Assembly (NCBI RefSeq): GCF_947242115.1
Contig: NC_074728.1
Span: 20,813,042 to 20,877,041, forward strand
DNA: 64,000 bases
Source of the DNA: Biomphalaria glabrata
Lineage: Eukaryota > Mollusca > Gastropoda > Planorbidae
Direction of reading: 5' to 3'
Made by a program: the position numbers and the translations under genes
The notes under the pieces: model-generated
Databases searched by the model: none
What the model was told of the DNA's origin: nothing
The model's input: the letters and a program-made list of their open reading frames with translations, nothing else
Part shown: one piece after another, positions 9,728-19,663 of the stretch
Layout of the letters: every line of letters starts with the position of its first letter
Numbering within the stretch: position 1 is the first letter of the stretch

Positions 9728-12700
9728 GTGGGGAGGAGAAAAAAGAGAGTAGAAAGATAAAAGAGAAATGTTGAAAGATAGAAGGGATGAAAGAAGATAG
9801 GGGAACGATAGGAAAGAGTTTGAAAGGAAAGAGAGAGAGAAACCAAAATAGAGTATGGAGCCCAGGTGCGGACTGGCTATATGGGCAAACGGGCAAATGC
9901 CTGGTGGGCCGGTACCAAATGGACCGGTCTGGTCTCGACCAAAGAAAAAAAAAACTTCAATGCAGACAACTTAAAAACAAAAGTGACATCAGCAAGACAC
10001 AAAGGCTCGAACACGTTTTTTTGTTTGTTCGTTTTTAATGATTATTACAATTAATTTTGTTTGAAATTCAACAAGAATATCAAGAAAAATACACTATACA
10101 CTGTACGTATTATCATTTGCAAAACGTTAGACTGCACTTTCTGCTATGCACGAGAGACACAGGCTGCTGATGTCTTTGAGGCTGTGTTGGGCCCGATCAT
10201 TTTGCTGGTCGGCATGGACCTTTGATGGCGATCCCTATTTTTTTTTTTTGCTCTTTCCCTCCCCCGTCTTTTGATGGTTCCTTTGTCAGTTAAGGAAAAA
10301 AGGAATGAGAGAGGTTAAGTTAGAAAACATTGATATAACGCAACAAAAATTGGTGCTGTTTAACAATACTTAATAGAAATTAACTTGAACATATACACAC
10401 AGCCGAGGAATTGTAAACCGCCCAACTTATTCACAGCTCAAAATGGGTATAAAGTTCTACTTTCTGCGATTTGAAAAGAAATAGTAAGTTTCTTTTTGTT
10501 TATTTTTAAAAACATAGATCTAAAAATACTACACTTGAGGCTTACAAAAAAATATTATTTAATTTTTTAAAAATGTAGATCTAAATAAATTTTTATACTA
10601 TTATAATTAATGGCAAATTATGCTTAGTATGAAGTCCTTAATGATGAAAATTATTACAATAATTACAATAATTTATATAGCGCTGTCACATCCGATAGTT
10701 AATGAAAGGAGATTTAATTTATATTTTAAATAATGGGTCATGGTATATTCATATATATAGGCCTACAAATCGCGTTTTTGAGAATGTACTATGATGAAGC
10801 AAGAGCTTTTCACATTAAGTACCTCTTTAACCGTTCTGCTTTCTCTTATATTTTAATGGAATGGGTTGCCTGAGTCAGCCAGGAAACAAATGATTTAGTA
10901 TATTTTAAGTCACAGATCAACATGCATGACTAGATTGACACATGAAATGCGAAGAACGTAACTATCTTTTTTTTAAGAAACGTCTGTAATCTATAATTAA
11001 TACTAAAAAGCTTCAAACTCATTAGTCTGCTATTGTATTGTTTATAGTTTCCAGAATACATACATGTATAAATAGAATACATTATGTAATCCTACGAATG
11101 CATCCATCCAGTTTTCGATGCGTTATCAAACTTGATATATTTTGTAGAGAATTTGGCTCACCCCTATAATATAACACATGGGCGTAGTCGGGAGAGGAGG
11201 GGTTCAAACCATCACTTGCCTCAGACCTCATTGTCTGAAAGGGAAACTTTACTTACTGCCCCAGTGCAGCCAACTTAAGCAAACTACAGTCACCAAATTT
11301 TATGAGCGTAGCCAAAAAGGGTTTTGTGTTTACCCTCCCCCCTCCAATACAAAAACTAAAGCATTTTACCATTTTCTACCAATCGCTGGACTCCAGTAAA
11401 TTTAGTTTTTGAAATTTTTTTAGCGGAAGAGTAGCAGGCTAATTGCAATGTACATAACACAGAATATGCATTTTTTAAAGCTTAAAATAACGGAAATGAT
11501 GCTTGGTTCCGGGGCTTTGCCCCGGACCCCACTGGAGGAGCTCACACCGCTCCCCAGGTCTCCCTACCTTTCTCTTAACGGTGTGTACTGTCTTTCCACT
11601 AATTATAGGAAGAGAGTATTCTAGGGTAGAAAAAACGTTTGAAAGAATGAAAGAATGAAAGATCAGAATGTAATGAAGATTAATTACATATACACACACA
11701 TTAATATATATTGTGGGTAAAAATCCCACCGAAAATATATGGCATGCCATTTGTGGGCCGTTTATATAGTAATGCCCGGGCCGATTTTGATACCCAGTCC
11801 GCCCCTGATGGAGCCTTAAGAAAAAAGAAAAATAATTAAGAAATAGTTATTTAAAAAAAAACATGGCTTATATTAAGATTAATTAATTAATTAATTAATT
11901 TAGATCAGTCATGTAATTAATAGTAATAGATCCAGATCTATGCGATTAGAATTATTTTGACCAAGTGTTTTTGTTAAGCGCAATTTCATTCTTTTAACTT
12001 TCTCAATACGTCGGGAAAGAGATAGGGTGGATGAGAAGGAAAGGGGGTATCTGTGTGAGTGCTACCGCAATCGCTTTCTAAAGGTATTTATAAAGAAAGT
12101 TGAACAACCTGAATTCGAACTCGGGGGCTCACAGTCACGGAGGTCACGGCTCAAGTCATATCAACACAAAACCCCTGTTCCAGCGAAGTGTTTTTGAAAA
12201 TAGATTTTTTTAAAAATAATTATCTATTGTTAGTTTCAAACTTTAAATTGGCGATCTATTTCTCTCTACTTAGCAAAGAGAAGACAAATCCAAATTTGAC
12301 CATCACATCAGTCCATTTCAATTTCTTTCCCTTAGTCGATACCAAACATAAAATAATTAATAACTAATAGTTTATAAATAATTGGTTATTATTTTCTTTA
12401 GTGATTCTCGTACAAGAAATGATTGTGCAACATTTCAGCTTGATCCGAGTGGGTGTGGGAGAACTTACGTGTACAAACGTTTATCAGACAGACTGACAAA
12501 CAGACGGACAAAGTTGATATATGTTTTGTAAAAAGAAAGAGAAAGATGACTAATAAAGAGGAATATATACGAAGAGAAAGAAAATAGAATGGGAAAGAAA
12601 AAATAGAGAAAGTATAAGAAAATAGATTATAGAAAAGCAAAAAGAAAACAAGGTTAAAAAAGACAGTTTGTGTGGAAACACAAACTCAAAATCGGCCCCC

Positions 12701-15700
12701 GAAGTGGTCCACTAAGGCAGGCTTCAATATTTTCAGAAAGAACATCCGAATGAAATTATATCAAAGACAAATGAGAGATAAGAATGGAGAAAGAAGGTTA
12801 ACAGATCTTGTGTAGTGCCCCAACGGTCCCGCAGATCAAAGGATTGGTGAAAGTGAATGTAAAGTTAGATATGAACCTGGCCTAACTAGTTCCCCTTTCA
12901 GACCTTGTGGTCTATAGGGCAGATGATGTAAAGTTCATCTGTTTTTGTGGCCTACGGTTAACGAGGGTGTCATGTAGCCAGCACAACGACCAACTGCCAT
13001 TACTCTTCCCCAACTAATGTCAGGTACCCATTAGAGCTAAGAGGCGCCCAAAGATTCCAAAGTTGAAAATCCCAGTCTTCACCAGGATTCGAACCCGGTA
13101 CCCCCGGTTCGGAAGCCAAGCGCTTTACCGCTCAGCCACCGCGCCTCCCCTGGCCTAACTGATGTCTTATAATTGATCTAATTGTTTTGAAGAGGCCCAA
13201 TCTCTTTTTCAAATCCTCAAAAAAAAAAAAAAAAAAAAAAAATTCCGGAAGTTGAAAAGGTCACAAAAATGAAGTTTACAAGATTACTATTCTTTTTAAA
13301 TTATAAATTAGGTCTAACTTGCAATGCATACTAATTAGCTTTTTCTCATAAAAAAAACTGCTTGCATAACTGATTTTAAAAATTAGATTTTTCGCTTTCA
13401 GAAAAAAAAAAGTAGCCGTTGCATCAGAAATTTGAATGGTCTAAAATATTGTGATGTCCGATTTTCAATATCTTTTCTAGTTGACGAGATCTAAACGGGA
13501 CGGACGGACAGACATTTCGCACAAAACTAATAGCGTCTTTTCCCCTTTCGGAGGCCGCTAATTAGAAACGTGAAAACGAATATGTAAAAATAAGAAAGTT
13601 GAAAGTAAGACAGAGAAATGTAGGCCTAATCGTTTAAAATTTGGTAGTAAATATTTTGAATCTAAACCAAAACCCTTTAAAAGAAGTCTACGAGCTTCAA
13701 ATAGCATACATAAAAAAATAGTGCTTTTTACTATAATCTAATGTGTTTTTCTTTGGCGGGGGGGTGCGGGGTTGGGGAGTAAGTCTCTTAGCAATAAGAT
13801 ATTTATAGTAGCAGTACAAAGATAATGGCAGTAGAAAGATCTAGATAGTGGTATTACAATGATTTATATAGTAGAAGTACATTGATTTAGATAGGGCTAG
13901 TACATAATTAGTGGCAGTACATAGATAGTGGTAGTACAAAGGTTTAGATAGCGGCAGTAGAAAGATCTAGATAGTGGCAGTACAATGATTTATATAGTAG
14001 AAGTACATTGATTTAGATAGGGCTAGTACATAATTAGTGGCAGTACATAGATAGTTGTAGTACAAAGGTTTAGATAGCGGCAGAAGAAAGATCTAGATAG
14101 TGGCAGTACAATGATTTATATAGTAGAAGTACATTGATTTAGATAGGGCTAGTACATAATTAGTGGCAGTACATAGATAGTGGCAGTACAAAAGTTTAGA
14201 TAGCGGCAGTACAAATATTTAGATAGAGGCCGTACAAAGGTTTAGATAGAGGCAGTACAAAAGTTTAGATAGAGGCAGCACAAAGGTTTAGATAGCGGCA
14301 GTACAAAGGTTTAGATAGCGGCAGTACAAAGGTTTAGATAGAGGCAGTACAAAGGTTTAGATAGCGGCAGTACAAAGGTTTAGATAGAGGCAGTACAAAG
14401 GTTTAGATAGAGGCAGTACAAAGGTTTAGATAGCGGCAGTACAAAGGTTTAGATAGAGGCAGTACAAAGGTTTAGATAGCGGCAGTACAAAGATTTAGAT
14501 AGCGGCAGTACAAAGGTTTAGATAGAGGCAGTACAAAGGTTTAGATAGAGGCAGTACAAAGGTTTAGATAGAGGCAGTACAAAGGTTTAGATAGAGGCAG
14601 TACAAAGGTTTAGATAGAAGCAGTACAAAGGTTTAGATAGAGGCAGTACAAAGGTTTAGATAGCGGCAGTACAAAGGTTTAGATAGAGGCAGTACAAAGG
14701 TTTAGATAGAGGCAGCACAAAGGTTTAGATAGAGGCAGTACAAAGGTTTAGATAGAGGCAGTACAAAGGTTTAGATAGAGGCAGTACATAGATAGCGGCA
14801 GTACAAAGGTTTAGATAGTGGCTGTAAAAAGGTTTAGATAGTGGCAGTACAAAGGTTTAGATAGAGGCAGTACAAAGGTTTAGATAGAGGCAGTACAAAG
14901 GTTTAGATAGAGGCAGTACAAAGGTTTAGATAGAGGCAGTACATAGATAGAGGCAGTACAAAGGTTTAGATAGAGGCAGTACAAAGGTTTAGATAGAGGC
15001 AGTACAAAGGTTTAGATAGAGGCAGTACAAAGGTTTAGATAGAGGCAGTACAAAGGTTTAGATAGAGGCAGTACATAGATAGAGGCAGTACAAAGGTTTA
15101 GATAGAGGCAGTACATAGATAGAGGCAGTACAAAGGTTTAGATAGTGGCAGTACAAAGGTTTAGATAGAGGCAGTACAAAGGTTTAGATAGAGGCAGTAC
15201 ATAGATAGAGGCAGTACAAAGGTTTAGATAGAGGCAGTACAAAGGTTTAGATAGAGGCAGTACAAAGGTTTAGATAGAGGCAGTACAAAGGTTTAGATAG
15301 AGGCAGTACAAAGGTTTAGATAGAGGCAGTACAAAGGTTTAGATAGAGGCAGTACAAAGGTTTAGATAGAGGCAGTACATAGAAGTGTTTTTTTAATCTT
15401 AATGGTAAGTAAAAAAAATAAATAATGTCAGTTTTCTATTTTTATACTTTCTATCCCCCCTCCAGAGGAGCAAGGGTTTGCTTGGTACCTGATTATAACA
15501 CTTCTGTCAGTGATCTTGTTTGCAGGAATCGTTTACTACGTTGTGTAAGTAGAAATATATACATGTCATTCGACGATTGTCAAAACTATTTTCTAGCATT
15601 TAGCCATTAATAGATTTTATGACAGAAGCATAGTTAATAGTTTGTACTTAGTGATAGAGTCATAGTCTACAACCATCTCATGGCAGAAGCATATTTATGA

Positions 15701-16646
15701 GTTTATTCTTCTTGATAGAGTCATAGTCTATAACTAACTCATGACAGAAGCATATTTGAGTCATAATCTACAAATAACTCATAACAGAATCATATTTATG
15801 AGTATATTCTTGTTAATACAGTCAGTCTACTTTGTGTAAAGTCTGACGTTATATGCAAAGATATTATCTAATATAGTAATGAGAAATAGTTGAGAAAAGC
15901 TGCCTTGTCTTAAACATGCACTTCAAGCTCGGTTGTCCTGGTTCAAACCCTAACCCTTTCATCCACTTTCAAACCTATTTATGAGGGCAAATGGCCTTCA
16001 TTTGTTTCTATGGGCAATGGCTTAACGGGGGATCACAGGTGACCAACACAACGGCAACCCGCCGTTACTTCCCCAATATATGCCAGGTGCCCATTACCGT
16101 TGGTACGATGGAGCGTTTTGATCAAATAATTTCGGAATTGAAACTCCCAGTCTTCACATGTATTCCAGCTCGAGACCCCTCGGTTTGGATGCCAAGCGCC
16201 TAACTACTCGACCACCAAGCCTCAAGGTTTGAACTTTGCGCGCAAAGATTTCCTAGTGTCCAATGGACCTCATTCACCAATGATAATCAAACAACATTTA
16301 GTCACGTGATCTTCTTGATAAAACAACGAAAAAAAAAACTGTCACGTGACAACCATCCTGAATTAAACATAAGATCGTAAATTATATAGAAGAGATAGAG
16401 CCCCATGTGGCTAAATGTTGTTTGTTTACGATTGGTGAATGAGGTCCATTGGTCCAACAGTAAATGTGTTTGAGATTTCTTTCTTTTGCTTATTAAAATA
16501 AAGTCAATTTTTTTCTTGATTTCATTCCCAGCACAAAGAAACAGTCAACTAAAAATCTTGTGCTGAATGGATCCAAGACTTTAACGGCTTCGAAGTCTAA
16601 ACTGAATGAAAAAGGAACCATGGGGAACCAAAGTGATGATGTTTAA
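8610..16646 (+). CDS. Gene 1: single-pass membrane protein with EGF-like modules (3' part, 4 exons)
   Basis: The visible exons are 8,610-8,759, 9,535-9,636, 15,466-15,544 and 16,532-16,646. They join in phases 1, 1 and 2 to give a continuous frame: EGF-like module, second cysteine-rich module, transmembrane helix, then a 39-residue basic tail ending SDDV. The cysteine spacing of the first module (C-x5-WG-x2-C-x3-C-x2-C-x3-C) is that of MEGF/PEAR-type EGF repeats. The EGF side should be extracellular and the tail cytoplasmic. The phase at 8,610 shows that upstream exons exist; I found none in 1-8,600, so the 5' part probably lies outside the window. The 5.8-kb intron is filled by a transposon and a satellite. 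Ligand and function are unknown. It sits just upstream of an IgGFc-binding-type receptor on the same strand, but its own ectodomain family cannot be told from this part. Confidence 0.75.
8955..9405. repeat. 12-bp minisatellite in an intron of gene 1
   Basis: Units of GTTGATGTAGCT or GTTGATGTAGCA are repeated about 36 times between the two EGF exons, interrupted near 9,230-9,290. Because 12 is a multiple of three, one plus frame reads VDVA repeats and the minus strand reads QLHQ/LLHQ repeats. Neither has a usable exon structure. Confidence 0.9.
9535..9636 (+). CDS. Gene 1 exon: cysteine-rich EGF-like module 2
   Basis: After TCTCCTAG the exon encodes ECDKFEFGADCIGDCKTKC, then DIDCINRVTGQCPG. 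It ends at CCAG followed by GCAAGT, the consensus of the rare GC-AG introns. That end keeps phase 1, which the next exon needs to encode its membrane helix. A GT four bases further on would shift the frame and destroy the helix. Confidence 0.78.
9690..9850. repeat. Purine-rich simple repeat (AG)n
   Basis: An uninterrupted AG run near 9,693-9,722 is followed by diffuse GA-rich sequence. The minus-strand open frames here are low-complexity artefacts. Confidence 0.9.
10926..10995 (+). repeat. Family D repeat inside the hAT element
   Basis: GACTAGATTGACACATGAAA, ACGTAACTATC and AAACGTCTGTAATCTATAA correspond to the family D words listed for 4,650-4,740. It is preceded by GAGTCAGCCAGGAAA, also part of that family. 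Confidence 0.55.
11176..11410 (+). repeat. Family E repeat (GGGCGTAGTCGGGAGAGGAG)
   Basis: GGCGTAGTCGGGAGAGGAGG, ACTACAGTCACCAAATTTTA and CGCTGGACTCCAGTAAA recur in the same order at 52,436-53,065. It starts like many hAT elements (GGGCGTAG), but clear ends were not found. Confidence 0.5.
11860..12530 (-). repeat. Family A repeat, nearly full copy (~650 bp)
   Basis: In order it carries TTAGATCAGTCATGTAATTA, TTAACTTTCTCAATACG, a GGGTGGATGAGAAGGAAAGG patch, a B-box-like CCTGAATTCGAACTCGGG, the TTCTTTCCCTTAGTCGATACC block, TTTATCAGACAGACTGACA and AAAGTTGATATA. The same order appears at 24,100-24,525, 39,000-40,085 and 62,830-63,490. The GAGTTCGAATTC word on the minus strand could be the B box of a tRNA-derived head. 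If so, this is a long SINE-like element, which is an inference. Confidence 0.65.
12876..13160 (-). mobile_element. SINE-1, full-length tRNA-derived copy with target duplications
   Basis: Read on the minus strand it starts at the tRNA-like head: GGCGCGGTGGCTGAGCGGTA (A box) and GGGTTCGAATCCTGG (B box). The body follows, and the tail end is at GTTCCCCTTTCAGACC. The duplication CCTGGCCTAACT flanks it at 12,876-12,887 and 13,149-13,160. This is the reference copy for the other SINE-1 entries. Such elements are transcribed by RNA polymerase III and moved by LINE enzymes. Confidence 0.92.
13220..13799. other. Intron sequence, no gene seen
   Basis: It holds a poly-A run of about 22 bases at 13,220-13,242, AT-rich sequence, a short GACGGACGGACAGACA patch near 13,500 and a G-rich run near 13,757. 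No exon is visible. Confidence 0.5.
13800..15385. repeat. 23-bp satellite with a 126-bp higher-order start
   Basis: Most of the block is more than 50 copies of AAAGGTTTAGATAGAGGCAG plus TAC. The first 360 bases are older and organised as a 126-bp higher-order unit: the word AAAGATCTAGATAG recurs near 13,835, 13,961 and 14,087. Shortened units lacking AAAGGTTTAG (GTACATAGATAG) are scattered through the later part at irregular spacing. The array fills the intron just before the transmembrane exon of gene 1. Confidence 0.95.
15466..15544 (+). CDS. Gene 1 exon: transmembrane helix
   Basis: After CCCCCCTCCAG the exon reads EEQGFAWYLIITLLSVI, then LFAGIVYYVV, a single hydrophobic helix of about 22 residues. 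It ends at a strong GTAAGT donor in phase 2. Confidence 0.85.
15625..15830. repeat. ~70-bp degenerate tandem repeat
   Basis: Three to four units contain CATGACAGAAGCATA, TTTATGAGTTTATTC and GATAGAGTCATAGTCTA. They lie inside the last intron of gene 1 and have no coding content. Confidence 0.7.
15945..16222 (-). mobile_element. SINE-1, old diverged copy
   Basis: The word order matches SINE-1 (TTTGTTTCTATGGGCAATGG, GGTGACCAACACAACGGCAA, CCCAGTCTTCAC, then a decayed B box and GCCAAGCGCCTAAC), but many bases differ. It is older than the copy at 12,876-13,160. Confidence 0.75.
16256..16458. mobile_element. MITE with ~45-bp terminal inverted repeats
   Basis: The left arm CCAATGGACCTCATTCACCA, continuing to AACAACATTTAG, is matched in reverse by CTAAATGTTGTT and TTGGTGAATGAGGTCCATTG at the right end. 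The element is about 200 bp with no coding capacity. Two GTCACGTGA palindromes lie inside. The superfamily cannot be set because no clear target duplication is seen. Confidence 0.8.
16532..16646 (+). CDS. Gene 1 last coding exon: cytoplasmic tail
   Basis: After TTCATTCCCAG the exon completes a valine codon and encodes TKKQSTKNLVLNGSKTLTAS, then KSKLNEKGTMGNQSDDV and a TAA stop. The tail is rich in lysine, serine and threonine. The final DDV fits a class III PDZ-binding pattern, though that is weak on its own. Confidence 0.82.
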
Positions 16647-16761
16647 AAACTTTTAAAGTGGAATTATAGTTTCTTGAGAGAGAACTTGGAGTCTGTGTGA
16701 AGTGTACGAACGATGAGTCTAAGAAAACATTTTAAGCAGAAAATGATTTCCAAGTTGATTG

Positions 16762-16767
16762 AATAAA
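16762..16767 (+). terminator. Poly(A) signal of gene 1
   Basis: AATAAA lies 116 bases after the stop codon, followed by GT-rich sequence (CTTCGTGTTAATTTTGT) about 25 bases on. This fits a normal cleavage site. Confidence 0.7.
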
Positions 16768-16869
16768 GTCTCTTTGAACAAATATCATCTTCGTGTTAAT
16801 TTTGTATGGAAACATTACGACCCTGGGAAAGAGAAATGCAGAGAAGACAAAACAAAGATGGTGTCTGTG

Positions 16870-17400
16870 AAAGTAGCTGTGGTATTCATACTCTCTTGCC
16901 TTGACTACTGCAACGCCGTTGATTGCAGGTATTCCCCATGACAAAATCACCAAGCTGCAACGAATTCAGAACAAAGCCGCACGAATAATTCTATGAAAAA
17001 GAAGTCGAGATACTGCTACCACTCTCTTGCGCACACTCCATTGGCTTCCTGTAAAAGAGATAATCGACTACAATTGTGGCCACACTTTGTCATCAGTGTA
17101 TATATAACAAAGAAATGTCCTTGTACCTTAGCGAACTGATTACTCCATATGTCCCTCAGAGAACACTGCGCTTAACGGACTCAACGCTTCTAGTGGTGCC
17201 ACGTTTCTCCCTAAAAAGCTACGGTCTGCGGGCTTTTTTCAGTGCATGGACCAAAGGTTTAAAACTCACTCTCCATCGATCTCAGACAGACAACACGCTA
17301 CACTACACTCAAGAAGAACATTAAGACCTACCTGTCTAAAACATTTTTAGATTAGTTTGTCATTTTAGCTCTCGTGTTTATGTTTGTAATGTTATCACAG
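16870..17400 (+). mobile_element. LINE C-terminal fragment, CR1/Rex-like
   Basis: Broken frames give LDYCNAV near 16,900, KLQRIQNKAARIIL near 16,953, TLHWLPVKE near 17,036 and then ELITPYVPQRTLRLTDS with LVVPRFSLKSYGLRAFF. This is the reverse-transcriptase C-terminus shared by CR1-type and related LINEs. It ends near GTTATCACAGCGCCCTGAGC. A second copy lies at 25,130-25,735. Confidence 0.88.
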
Positions 17401-17439
17401 CGCCCTGAGCTTACAGTTTGTTTGTTTGGCTGTGTGAAG

Positions 17440-17935
17440 TGTCTAGTGTGGTAGCTTAACTTGTTGCCACAGCTGGCTAGCATTTGTGAAGGGGAAGCAA
17501 TTTTGTAAGTCTCTCTTGCCAGTACACAGCCTCTCCACAGCAAGTCCCATGCAGTACCTCCTCGTGGCGGCAGATGGAAACTGAGGCTGCGAAGCCTCAG
17601 GCTAAACTGCAAGGATCTCGAAGTAGGTTTGGCCCCAAGATGTGAGGCAGGCATGGCCCATCGGCGTGCGGACACGCCCTGTTGCCCACAAACCAAACCC
17701 GTAGCCATAGGTCAATAGCCGCACTGCCTTGTGTGTGTGCCCTTGTAGGGTCTAAGGCTAAGGGAGTAAACCCTAACAGAAAATCCGGTCCTGGAGCCCC
17801 GTAGGCGGGGGGACAGTAGTAAGACTACTGCTCTCTGGCAAACTCCTGCAGCCACCTGTATAAATGAAATTGTTAAATTATTAGCTCAACAGAACTCAAC
17901 TAGGACGAGAACGACGATCACAGAAAACACGGATG
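17440..17935. other. GC-richer unidentified block
   Basis: Base composition rises here (CCTCCTCGTGGCGGCAGATG, GCCCCGTAGGCGGGGGGACA), unlike the surroundings. The open frame on the minus strand (17,352-17,708) shows no family resemblance. It could be the 5' untranslated part of a LINE, but I could not confirm that. Confidence 0.4.
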
Positions 17936-17936
17936 A

Positions 17937-18440
17937 GATCTGTCACAGCCTCATTAGACATTGAGTGTTATCTGTCACAGCCTCATTAGACATTGAGTGT
18001 TATCTGTCACAGACTCGTTAGACATTGAGTGTTATCTGTCACAGACTCGTTAGACATTGAGTGTTATCTGTCACAGCCTCATTAGACATGGAGTGTTATC
18101 TGTCACAGCCTCATTAGACATGGAGTGTTATCTGTCACAGCCTCATTAGACATGGAGTGTTATCTGTCACAACCTCATTAGACATGGAGTGTTATCTGTC
18201 ACAACCTCATTAGACATTGAGTGTTATCTGTCACAACCTCATTAGACATTGAGTGTTATCTGTCACAGCCTCATTAGACATTGAGTGTTATCTGTCACAG
18301 CCTCATTAGACATGGAGTGTTATCTGTCACAGCCTCATTAGACATTGAGTGTTATCTGTCACAACCTCATTAGACATGGAGTGTTATCTGTCACAGCCTC
18401 ATTAGACATGGAGTGTTATCTATCACAGCCTCATTAGACT
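17937..18440. repeat. 32-bp minisatellite, about 16 copies
   Basis: The unit TCTGTCACAGCCTCATTAGA plus CATTGAGTGTTA repeats with few changes (ATTGAG/ATGGAG, CAGCC/CAACC variants). The last unit runs directly into a LINE fragment at CATTAGACTCTGACC. Confidence 0.95.
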
Positions 18441-18990
18441 CTGACCGAAAGTGGAATAAAGGAGTTTTTAAATCTTTCAGTTTTAGTCCTAATGAAAAGG
18501 AGACGACCACTTCGTTCAGATCTTATGTAATCGTGGTTTAATGGGTGCAGGTTGTCTTTAAGAATCGTAAGTTATTTTGGAAAGGCATCTTTCTTGGAAA
18601 AGCTCTTCAAGAGATAGTAGCTATACTTGAGTGATATACGATGCTTTTTTAATAAGTCTATTTATTCTACGTGCCAGTGAAGTATTACCATACCAGCAGG
18701 TGATGGAAAAGTTAATAAGACTGCTGACGGTTGCTGTGTAGAAAAGTTTGATTATTGTTTTGTCTATGTTGAGTTTTCTTAGCTTTCTGAAATAGAAGAG
18801 TCGTTGGTGAATTTTCGTGTATAGATTTTGACAGTGCTAGCTCAATTTCAGTTTGTTGTTGATAGTTGTTCCTAGATATTTATATTCTTGTACTTGTTCT
18901 ATGGTTTGGTTGTTTATCTGAATTTCTGCAATATGGTCTTTGTTTTTCCTAAAATCAATAATCATTTTTTTAGTTTTCTGAACATTTAAA
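18441..18990 (-). mobile_element. LINE reverse-transcriptase fragment (minus strand)
   Basis: Minus-strand reading from 18,980 gives KKMIIDFRKNKDHIAEIQ, then QEYKYLGTTINNKL, then KLRKLNIDKTIIKLFYTATV. These are the conserved region after the FADD motif (KTKxMxxDFR, YKYLG) of many LINEs. Stops and shifts are present. A 5' part with the FADD box is absent. Confidence 0.85.
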
Positions 18991-19479
18991 ATTTAGAATT
19001 AAATAACTGACGGAACTATGTTTAAGAGCGCAAGTGGAAATAAAAAAAAAATAAAGTAAAATTGTGTGTGCGGCGGGGGGCGGGGTTGCATAGCACAACA
19101 GGAAGAAGATTTCTAGACAATGTTTTACTTAAGCCAAATGGCGCTATACATCATCAAAGTCTAGTTTTCCATTATGTCGCATATTGCCCTTTAGATGGTA
19201 AATGGACCTATTTTTAGCTGGTAATTTGGTTTGAATTCTAAGTAAGAGAAACAAGGAATTGATCAGTGACCTCTGTGACCTCCATATTGATAGCGATGAT
19301 TGAACTCCCATCCGACTACTAAGAGAAGGTTGGACTTTGCAAAGACTATAGGCTTCCGATTCAATTCAACTTTATGTCCATTTTGTCACAAAGCACAAAA
19401 GCATTAAGAAGGCAGTCTGTTGAAACGAATACAAGCGCAAAAAATATACAGAGATAGGCTACTCGGGACAGCCCAGCTC
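18991..19479. other. Spacer, no gene seen
   Basis: AT-rich sequence with a short G-rich patch near 19,068-19,085. GTGACCTCTGTGACCTCCAT near 19,267 is a small internal repeat. No supported exon. Confidence 0.45.
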
Positions 19480-19663
19480 TCCTTTTCTCTTTTTACCCTC
19501 TCTCCTTCTCTTTCCCTCTCTTTCTCTCTCTTTCCCTCTCTCCTTCTCTTTCTCTCTCTTTCTCTCTCTTTCCCTCTCTCCTTCTCTTTCTCTCTCTTTC
19601 TCTCTCTTTCTCTCTCTTTCTCTCTCTTTCTCTCTCTTTCTCTCTCTTTCTCTCTCTTTCTCT
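19480..19663. repeat. CT-rich microsatellite
   Basis: Runs of TTTCTCTCTCTTTCCC form an imperfect 10-12-bp periodicity. The open frames on both strands (SLSFSLF, KEREREG) are low-complexity artefacts. Confidence 0.95.

Larger units (their letters stand above)
9863..11807. mobile_element. hAT-type non-autonomous element, 1.95 kb
   Basis: The ends CAGGTGCGGACTGG and CCAGTCCGCCCCTG are inverted repeats. The flanks are perfect 8-bp duplications ATGGAGCC (9,855-9,862 and 11,808-11,815). Just inside both ends lie further complementary words (GGGCCGG near 9,905; CCCGGGCCG near 11,776). No transposase frame is recognisable. Other repeats are nested inside: family D near 10,930-10,992 and a family E patch from about 11,176. 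Confidence 0.88.

Noticed and set aside
12876-13160. Functional tRNA gene on the minus strand
   Set aside because: A and B boxes are present, but the acceptor stem does not pair, and the sequence continues into a SINE body with target duplications.
17937-18440. Second CRISPR-like array of 32-bp units
   Set aside because: This is a head-to-tail minisatellite without spacers.
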